From contig JAQSXJ010000016.1 of assembly GCA_029256725.1 (NCBI GenBank), forward strand, positions 1 through 64,000: 64,000 nucleotides of DNA. The letters run 5' to 3'. Made by a program: the position numbers and the translations under genes. The notes under the pieces were generated by a model, which saw nothing but the letters and a program-made list of their open reading frames with translations, was not told where the DNA came from and made no database searches. Numbering within the stretch: position 1 is the stretch's first letter; each line of letters opens with the position of its first letter. This DNA comes from Anaerocolumna sp. GTDB lineage: Bacteria > Bacillota > Clostridia > Lachnospirales > Lachnospiraceae. This document shows, one piece after another, positions 57,891-64,000 of this stretch.

Positions 57891-59130
57891 ACTGAACATC
57901 TCCTTTATAATTTTCTATTACCCGTTCCACGTTCTTAAGCCCCAGTCCTTCATGGGAGACTTTCGTGGACAGAAAACCTGTACTTGTTTTTACAGGTTCA
58001 TTTAATATGGAATTTCTTAGATTTATGGATATAAAATCATGTACCATGACAACCCGAAGAATAATTCGTTTATCCTGGCTGTCGGCTGCGGCTTCGATGG
58101 CATTGTCAAGAATATTGGCAAATAACGTGGTAATGTCTACTTCACGGATAAAGCTTAAATCCACCTCAGATATCTTAATGTCAGCCTCAATACCGTGAAC
58201 TTGCATTGTCTGCACCTTGTCGTTAAGTATAATATTTAGAAGCTTATTGCTGGTGTAATAATTCTGTCCCAATTGATTGAGTATGCCATGTACATCCTTG
58301 GTGTATTGGCAGCCTATTAGATTCTGCTGTTCCTCATACAGATGCTCCATAGCCAGAATATGATTTCTGATATCATGAACCAGTTTTCTAGTACTGTCAT
58401 ATTTCTGATCCAGATTCTCGTAATAACGGGACTGGATTACCTGCTGCTGCCCGTAAAGATTCAGTTCATTTTCCAGATGAGTATTCTGGATAATGATATC
58501 AAATACACTGGTAAAATATATATTTAGTCCGATAAGAAGAGCTATATTAATCTCAAAGAGAAGAATGGAACCTTCTGACGGATAGACCTGCATGAAGTAC
58601 ATCATACTGAATAAATTAATGATACTAAAGGCGGGAAGAAGGAAGGAATTAAACATCTGCCTTCTGGTAATCTGTTCTTTCTGTCTTCTGCGGATAACAT
58701 TTACAAGTAGTTTAAGTACCATAAATTCTACGAAACGTATGGTAATGATAAGCACCATATAATAGGCTGATTTATTGATAAAATAAATAATCCCTGACTG
58801 AAACAATAGCTGCAAAAATAGCGTGGAAAGAAGGTCCGTCAGAAATAAAGCAACAACAAAGCCAGTGTAATACACGACATATAATCGTAGGTTATTGTAA
58901 AGGTAGTGACCTATTACTGGTATAAACAGCAATGCAATAAGGTTGATTAGTCCATTACCTGCAAAGGCAAGCAGGAGTGTTATTACTACATATACAGTCA
59001 GGATTAGTTTTTTCTTAAAAGCAGTGACGGTTATATTAGTTCCAATGCACTTCATGCCATTGAAGATAGCGATAAGTATGAATGCACTTCCAAGGAGGGG
59101 AAGGATAAGATATAACAGTGTTTCGATCAT
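57841..59130 (-). CDS. AgrC-type sensor histidine kinase (GHKL)
   Basis: A 429-aa protein with about six N-terminal membrane helices (residues 1-190) and a cytosolic HPK10-type domain: KLVHDIRNHILAMEHLYEE with phospho-accepting His, LLNIILNDKV, and ATP-binding TTLFANILDNAIEAA (N box) with LGLKNVERVI (G2-like). It resembles peptide-sensing kinases. Its start overlaps the response-regulator stop (ATGA-type), and its 3' end overlaps yhfC. Confidence 0.9.
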   Translation of the reverse strand: MIETLLYLILPLLGSAFILIAIFNGMKCIGTNITVTAFKKKLILTVYVVITLLLAFAGNGLINLIALLFIPVIGHYLYNNLRLYVVYYTGFVVALFLTDLLSTLFLQLLFQSGIIYFINKSAYYMVLIITIRFVEFMVLKLLVNVIRRRQKEQITRRQMFNSFLLPAFSIINLFSMMYFMQVYPSEGSILLFEINIALLIGLNIYFTSVFDIIIQNTHLENELNLYGQQQVIQSRYYENLDQKYDSTRKLVHDIRNHILAMEHLYEEQQNLIGCQYTKDVHGILNQLGQNYYTSNKLLNIILNDKVQTMQVHGIEADIKISEVDLSFIREVDITTLFANILDNAIEAAADSQDKRIILRVVMVHDFISINLRNSILNEPVKTSTGFLSTKVSHEGLGLKNVERVIENYKGDVQYEWGEQYFITRIMLGF

Positions 59131-59837
59131 AAGTGTAATCCCATTCCTTCCGACAGATATTGATTGAGTGCTTTGCGAAATTCCATGGACTTTTTCTGTG
59201 ACAGAGGAACTGTAAGCCCGTTTGAAAGATATATATCATATCCCTTGATACTTTTAACGGAATAAAGATTAACCACAAAACTCTTATGGGGCATGACAAA
59301 ACCTTTCTCCTGTAATTCTAACGCAAGCTCTGTTATCTTGCGTTTCAGTATATGAGTTCCTGTTGCTGACCTTAAGTACACCTTACGGTTTAGATATTCG
59401 AAATAAAAGATATCATTTGGGCTAATACGTATAATACCGTCAGTGGTGTGAAATTCCAACAGCTTATCCACGGGCAGCTGCGTGTATTCAAAAGCTTCAT
59501 CCAATTGCCTGTATAACTCCTCAGGTTTTAGGGGTTTTAGAAGGTAAGCAAAAGCATGGACTGCAAAGGCAAATACCGTATAATCACTGTAATTGGTAAC
59601 ATAGATCAATTTGACTTTTTTGTTCTTTTGCCGTATCAGCTGTGCTGTTTCTATACCATTTAACTTCTGCATATCGATATCTAACAGAATAATTTCATAT
59701 TCCAGGGTACTATTAAGAAGGGACTCCCCGTTTGTAAAGACCTCAATCTGAAGTTCTCGCCCCGGATACTCCTCTAATAACTTTTTCGTATGTTTAAGTA
59801 CTGTTATTTCATCATCGCAGATTGCTATACTAATCAT
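59127..59837 (-). CDS. LytTR-family response regulator (AgrA-type)
   Basis: A 236-aa protein: receiver domain with the acidic pair (AICDDE), phospho-acceptor Asp in IILLDIDM, and conserved Lys in LLKPL. The C-terminal LytTR DNA-binding domain has IYFEYLNRKVYLRSATGTH and VMPHKSFVVNLYSVKSIKGYDIYLSNGLTVPLSQKKS. It heads the operon with the kinase and YhfC. Likely operator repeats lie 80 bp upstream at 59916-59950. Confidence 0.92.
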   Translation of the reverse strand: MISIAICDDEITVLKHTKKLLEEYPGRELQIEVFTNGESLLNSTLEYEIILLDIDMQKLNGIETAQLIRQKNKKVKLIYVTNYSDYTVFAFAVHAFAYLLKPLKPEELYRQLDEAFEYTQLPVDKLLEFHTTDGIIRISPNDIFYFEYLNRKVYLRSATGTHILKRKITELALELQEKGFVMPHKSFVVNLYSVKSIKGYDIYLSNGLTVPLSQKKSMEFRKALNQYLSEGMGLHL

Positions 59838-59915
59838 GGTACTTTTTTAAATATCCTTTCTATACAGGCGCCATAATCACATTATAGGTACCTACCATAA
59901 AAATGCAATACATAT

Positions 59916-59950
59916 GGTCTAAGGTATGGTGTTTTCGGTCTAAGGTATGG
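59916..59950. promoter_or_regulatory. LytTR-type operator: two 14-bp direct repeats
   Basis: GGTCTAAGGTATGG occurs perfectly at 59916-59929 and 59937-59950, period 21 bp. LytTR regulators bind direct repeats about one or two helical turns apart. It lies 80-110 bp upstream of the response-regulator start (minus) and about 125 bp upstream of the TSUP gene (plus), so either or both may be controlled. Confidence 0.7.
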
Positions 59951-60072
59951 CTTAAATCAATCGTTTCACTTATTTTACCATTTGTGGCTATAAAATACAA
60001 ACCGCAGGAAATTGACATTGATTCAGTAATCTTGTATAGTTTAGAATATCACGTGAAAGTCAGGTACACTCT

Positions 60073-60828
60073 ATGGATATTAACTTAATAACCTTTTTGA
60101 TAGTCTGTCCGCTGGTATTTCTGGCAGGAGTTATTGATTCCATTGCGGGAGGGGGAGGTCTTATCTCTTTGCCAGCTTATCTAATTGCTGGAATTCCGCC
60201 CCATTATGCACTGGGAACCAATAAACTATCCTCCTGTATCGGAACCTTTGCTTCAACAGCAAGATACATAAAGAATAAATCAGTCAATTACCGAATTGGT
60301 GCAGTATCTGTCATTCTTGCACTTGCAGGCTCTTTTCTCGGTGCTAACCTGGCACTTATGGTAAGCGAAGGTGTTATTAAGAATCTGCTGCTGTTTGTAT
60401 TGCCCTTTACGGCTTTTTTTGTGCTTAAAAATAAGAAAACTGATGATAACAGGACACCTTTATCTGATAAGCTGACCTTTCTGATAGCTTGTGCAGCTTC
60501 TTTTGTGATAGCAATTTATGATGGCTTCTATGGTCCCGGAACAGGAACGTTCCTCATATTATGCTATACGGTATTTGCCAGAATGGATATTAAGACAGCC
60601 TCCGGTAATACGAAGATAGTGAATCTTTCTTCTAATATTGCGGCGGTTATAACTTTTCTGCTTCATGGGAAGGTGATATTCCTATTAGGTCTTACGGCTG
60701 CAATCTTTAGTATAGCCGGTCATTATATCGGTTCAGGACTTGTGCTGAAGAAAGGTTATAAGATTGTAAAGCCAGTTATGCTATTGGTTCTGGCCCTGTT
60801 GTTCATAACCATATTAACTGAAAGATAA
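60073..60828 (+). CDS. TSUP/TauE-SafE family permease
   Basis: A 251-aa membrane protein with eight hydrophobic segments and the TSUP motifs GVIDSIAGGGGLISLP and GALNLALM-type second-half GFYGPGTGTFLILCY. The family exports sulfite or organosulfonates or takes up other anions; substrate unknown here. CAGG before the ATG. Divergent from the AgrA-type operon, sharing the operator region. Confidence 0.85.
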   Translation: MDINLITFLIVCPLVFLAGVIDSIAGGGGLISLPAYLIAGIPPHYALGTNKLSSCIGTFASTARYIKNKSVNYRIGAVSVILALAGSFLGANLALMVSEGVIKNLLLFVLPFTAFFVLKNKKTDDNRTPLSDKLTFLIACAASFVIAIYDGFYGPGTGTFLILCYTVFARMDIKTASGNTKIVNLSSNIAAVITFLLHGKVIFLLGLTAAIFSIAGHYIGSGLVLKKGYKIVKPVMLLVLALLFITILTER

Positions 60829-61210
60829 TAAATCCTTTATAGGGGCTTTTGCAAAATGCAAGAGTCCTTTTTTTGATAAATTCTATTAATTGGTTTGAAG
60901 TTAGAAATGGCTAACAATAAAACGAAAATAACCTAAGGTAATTAGGAAGGAGAATCTGAATAGAATTATTTAGGGGTTACCTTTTCTACTAAGCATTCAG
61001 ATAGAAAAAATAAATAGAATTATTCAAATATAAAATGGAATTTATTATATTGCATTTTATTTCAGAATAAAAAACAACAATTAACTAACACAATAACATA
61101 GTTTACAAAAATGATTTTACAACTTCTAAACATTGATTATATAATATAATTGATAACTCAACCATGGTGTATATAAACATGTGCGTTAAGGCACACAGAC
61201 TGGAGTCAAA
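60829..61210. other. Intergenic region with terminator and an FB3-like hairpin
   Basis: Terminator AGGGGCTTTTGC / GCAAGAGTCCT plus a T run (60841-60874) ends the TSUP gene. A hairpin GTGCGTTAAGGCACAC (61181-61196) of FB3 type lies just before the YbaN start. The interval is AT-rich with AATAGAATTATT repeated (60959, 61011). No gene. Confidence 0.6.
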
Positions 61211-61636
61211 ATGAAATATAATCCGATTAATTTACTCTTTATTATCCTGGGCTTTTTGGCTATGGGACTTGGGATTATCGGTATCCTACTGCCGGTACTG
61301 CCGACCACACCTTTTCTATTGCTGGCATCCATTTGTTTTGCTAAGGGTTCCAAAAGATTCCACCAGTGGTTCTGTTCTACAAAACTTTATAAAAAGCATC
61401 TGGACAGTTTTGTAAAGAATAGAGCAATGACCATAAAGACCAAATTTTCCATACTGATACCGGCTTCCTTCATGCTGATAATAGCTTTCTATTTTACACC
61501 TGTTATATATGGCCGTATATTAATAGCGATTGTTTTCGTATTTAAGTATATCTATTTTTTTACCCGTATTAGAACCATACCACCCCAAGAAAACAGTAAT
61601 AGGACAGCAGGGGTTGAGCAGGAAACAGAAATTTGA
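61211..61636 (+). CDS. YbaN-family (DUF454) inner-membrane protein
   Basis: A 141-aa protein with two to three hydrophobic segments and the signature GIIGILLPVLPTTPFLLLASICFAKGSKRFHQWF. Function is unknown. It is the probable first gene of a pair with the truncated ABC exporter 27 bp downstream. Confidence 0.88.
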   Translation: MKYNPINLLFIILGFLAMGLGIIGILLPVLPTTPFLLLASICFAKGSKRFHQWFCSTKLYKKHLDSFVKNRAMTIKTKFSILIPASFMLIIAFYFTPVIYGRILIAIVFVFKYIYFFTRIRTIPPQENSNRTAGVEQETEI

Positions 61637-61663
61637 CTATAAAATTAAAGAGGACTATTTGAT

Positions 61664-62140
61664 ATGATGATTAACAAAAGACTGATCAATACAGTCGAAG
61701 AATCGAAAAAGTACATTGTCTTTCATGTAATCTTGCAATGGGCAGGATTAATAGCCAATGCAGGAATTGTATTGATAATCAGTAATCTGATCTCAGGGGC
61801 ATATAAGGAAAGTTTAAAAGATAAGGAACTTTGGCTCTTTGCCATAGGCCTTATTCTGCTTATTGGAATACGTTTTCTGTGTACCCGCTTAGCAGGGCAT
61901 TTTAGCTACCTTTCTTCAAAAGCAGTAAAGAGAGTACTAAGAGACAGAATATATGAGAAACTTCTCAAACTTGGAGCTGGTTATACCGGGAAAATATCAA
62001 CGGCTTCAGTGGTACAGGTGGCGGTTGAAGGTGTTGAGCAGCTTGAGACTTATTTTGGTGCTTATCTGCCTCAGTTCTTTTACAGCATGATAGCGCCTGT
62101 TACGCTGTTTCTTATTATATCACCCATAAGCCTTTCTGCC
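61664..62140 (+). pseudogene. 5' remnant of a CydD-like ABC exporter
   Basis: The first about 158 residues (MMINKRLINTVEESKKYIVF...) match the membrane domain of CydD-like ABC exporters: two membrane helices, KAVKRVLRDRIYEKLLKLG, AVEGVEQLETYFGAYLPQFFYSMIAPVTLFLIIS. After ISPISL the frame continues without similarity to 62308, into the antisense of the convergent YitT gene. The rest of the membrane domain and the whole ATPase domain (about 400 residues) are absent. The ribosome-binding site (AGAGGA) is intact. Confidence 0.8.
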
Positions 62141-62218
62141 GGAGTACAGGAAAGCCATGGGGCCTCTTACAGCCTTACATTCATTCTGCAACAGCCTCTT
62201 CTTAAAATTAACCATGAA

Positions 62219-63082
62219 TTAAGCCCTGAAGCCACGTCCAACAATTTCACTGGTATTGGTTATCAGGATAAAGGCATCCGGTTCTGTTTCTTTTATAAAA
62301 CGTCTTAACTGTACAGCCTGACTACGGTTCATAACTGCAAAAATTATCTTTTTCTCCTGATTACTGAAGGCTCCTTTGGCATCGCTTATGGTAGCACTGC
62401 GGTGGAGATTGTTTAGGATAAAATCAGAAATAGGTTTAGGATCTTTACATATAATAGTCAGGTATTTATGAAGATTCAGGTTCTCAATAATCGTATCGAC
62501 CATGGTTGACTTGGCTAAGAGTCCAAGGAGAGATAACAAACCAGTTGTTATGTCAAAGATCAGGAAGGAAGCCAGGGTCAGGAACAGATCGGTAATAAAT
62601 AAAGACCTGCCAATATCTATATTTGAATATTTCTTAAGTATCAAAGCAACTATGTCCGTGCCACCGGTTGAAGCTCCAATGTTAAACAGAATGGCAGCGC
62701 CGACTGCCGGCAATAGAACTGCAAATGCGAGTTCCAGTACGGGCTCATTGGTAAGGGGACCTTTTAAAGGAAAAAGATATTCTAATAAACTTAAAGAAGC
62801 AGACATTAAGATACTTCCGTAAGCAGTTTTATTACCAAAGCTCCTTCCTATTACCAAATACCCAACAACCAGCAGTATCATATTAATTACAAAAACAACT
62901 GTACTGGTGCTGATCTTTGGCCCTAAGAGGCTGCTTAATAAAATAGCTAAACCTGTAACACCGCCAATGGAAAAATTATTGGGAAATTTAAAGAAATATA
63001 CTCCCAAAACCACTAATTCCACACCTGCAGATATCAGTAGATATTCTTTTAAATTGTCAACGAGTTTCTTTTTCAGTTCCAC
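62219..63082 (-). CDS. YitT-family (DUF161/DUF2179) membrane protein
   Basis: A 287-aa protein with five or six membrane helices containing GGVTGLAILLSSLLG and GASTGGTDIVALILKKYSNIDIG, and a C-terminal cytosolic DUF2179 domain (IICKDPKPISDFILNNLHRSATISDAKGAFSNQEKKIIFAVM...EIVGRGFRA). It is common in Firmicutes; role uncertain. Its 3' end faces the ABC remnant. Confidence 0.93.
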   Translation of the reverse strand: MELKKKLVDNLKEYLLISAGVELVVLGVYFFKFPNNFSIGGVTGLAILLSSLLGPKISTSTVVFVINMILLVVGYLVIGRSFGNKTAYGSILMSASLSLLEYLFPLKGPLTNEPVLELAFAVLLPAVGAAILFNIGASTGGTDIVALILKKYSNIDIGRSLFITDLFLTLASFLIFDITTGLLSLLGLLAKSTMVDTIIENLNLHKYLTIICKDPKPISDFILNNLHRSATISDAKGAFSNQEKKIIFAVMNRSQAVQLRRFIKETEPDAFILITNTSEIVGRGFRA

Positions 63083-63649
63083 AAGGTCCTCCTTCGGGAA
63101 TACCCAGAGAGATATCCTGAAACGGTAACATATTTAACCTGTCGTTTTTGGATAAGCACTGTGGTATTTATCATCTGTATTTCATTAGGCTTTCATTCAC
63201 CGCTGATTCAAAATGGCTTTAAGCCCTAAAATAGTATGATAGTAACCTCTTAAAAAGTCAAGAGAGAATAAGGAATTAGGATAATAAATTCATCAGTAAC
63301 ACGACCATAGATTATGTAAGAAATTTCCTGGAATAATAAAAGAACCGATAACACATATAAAGAGGTGCTCTTGGTTTTAAAATAAGAAAGTTAACTGATG
63401 CATTGTATTACATTTCCTGAAGCCCTTGTTGCTGAGAAGTAATAATGCCATCAATAATTGATATCAATTCTTTGCAATATTATATACCAATACGATTTTA
63501 GACATAGAAATAGCGCCTCTATGATGCGGAATTATAAAAAGAGATTAATCGAGTTTCCTACATAGAAATGCTCCCCATACAGTAGACAGTTTTAATATTT
63601 TATCTGTCTGCCATACGAGAAGCACATCAAATTTCGAAACAATCTTAAT
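63083..63649. other. Intergenic region before the spore coat gene
   Basis: 567 bp carrying the YitT promoter area. A GGAGG ribosome-binding site for YitT is at its start. I see no known repeat family member, RNA gene or coding region. Confidence 0.4.
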
Positions 63650-64000
63650 TTAATTCGTCATTTGATTTACAGTTTTATATTTGTAAATTTTTTCAGCATG
63701 ATTTTGTTCTTCTGTTTCGATATCGTTTAGAAGTTTTCTTACATCAGAATCCCCAAACTGGAAAAGGTCAAAATTATAGGCAGATGCAACGTATTTCTCA
63801 GTAGTGATGGCATCTGTACATAAAAATGCATCACTATCTTTATCATCCTGTTTAAAGTTTCCAACATAAGTTGCTGATGGATTATAGTCTTTACCTGCTG
63901 AGTTTTTAGAGTTTACGGAAGGCACGGTTCCATTAAGAAGCTGATCCAGTGAATCATAGTGTTTTTGTTCCTCTTTTTTGATAGAGTCAAATAGATTTTT
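63650..64000 (-). CDS. CotF-type spore coat protein, 5' part outside the window
   Basis: The minus-strand frame runs from the window edge: KNLFDSIKKEEQKHYDSLDQ, then LLNGTVPSVNSKNSAGKDYNPS...LCTDAITTEKYVASAYNFDLFQFGDSDVRKLLNDIETEEQNHAEKIYKYKTVNQMTN. The EEQKHYDSL and EEQNHAEKIY helices match the ferritin-like CotF/spore coat family in Clostridia. The GTG at 63925 is not the start: the frame continues upstream in good codons. At least 116 residues are visible. Confidence 0.8.
   Translation of the reverse strand, partial: KNLFDSIKKEEQKHYDSLDQLLNGTVPSVNSKNSAGKDYNPSATYVGNFKQDDKDSDAFLCTDAITTEKYVASAYNFDLFQFGDSDVRKLLNDIETEEQNHAEKIYKYKTVNQMTN

Overview
The window is about 64 kb of low-GC Firmicutes chromosome. 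Gene content points to an anaerobic, spore-forming Clostridia of the Lachnospiraceae type: the SCIFF ranthipeptide pair, rubrerythrin, HemZ, NifI1/NifI2, a YitT protein, a CotF-like spore coat protein, and many Clostridia-type intergenic repeats. No species can be named from sequence alone. Most genes are housekeeping, and many intergenic gaps hold palindromic repeat elements.

Layout. 1-6.2 kb: radA (probably behind clpC), a soluble chemotaxis-type signalling protein, rubrerythrin, an MFS permease, a holin-like protein. 6.7-12.2 kb: tRNA-Trp, a GGDEF-EAL protein, tgt-yajC, a PHP phosphoesterase. 13.6-18.4 kb: TIGR04086 membrane protein, SCIFF peptide and its radical SAM maturase, recJ, an XRE regulator. 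18.8-30.8 kb: the outstanding region, a complete iron-only nitrogenase locus. 31-41.4 kb: apt, relA, an MBL hydrolase, hemZ, an HD-GYP protein, an M18 aminopeptidase, aspS. 42-47 kb: XRE-DUF1294, a cold-shock gene, a RACo-like corrinoid activase, and a cobalamin-riboswitch-controlled DUF4430 and ECF S-component pair. 48-64 kb: galM, upp, a GntR-ABC operon, a FAD/Rieske oxidoreductase with a tocopherol-cyclase-like partner, an AgrA/AgrC-type two-component operon with a YhfC protease, a TSUP permease, YbaN, a truncated ABC exporter, YitT, and a spore coat gene running off the edge.

The nitrogenase locus runs: regulator (excisionase-type HTH plus periplasmic-binding-protein-like domain), leader with a promoter and a terminator-like hairpin, anfH, nifI1, nifI2, anfD, anfG, anfK, a NifB-NifX-like gene whose radical SAM cysteine motif is destroyed, a class I glutamine amidotransferase, a PNPOx-like flavoprotein, a hairpin-repeat array, a MORN-like repeat protein with a cysteine-rich tail, anfO, and a second nifB with an intact radical SAM motif. 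AnfHDGK form the Fe-only enzyme. NifI1/I2 should gate its activity by nitrogen status. The intact NifB should make the cofactor precursor. AnfO is the family-specific accessory protein. The degenerate NifB-NifX protein, the MORN-like protein, the amidotransferase and the flavoprotein are possible undescribed accessories.

The second theme is repeats. Family FB1 has six copies (five with both arms). Its main stem differs in sequence from copy to copy yet stays perfectly self-complementary, and at least two copies are flanked by 8-9 bp direct repeats. FB2 (two copies) and FB3 (small hairpins) show the same stem covariation. Three genes are visibly broken: an internally deleted GNAT gene, a CPBP protease fragment, and an ABC exporter lacking its distal part.
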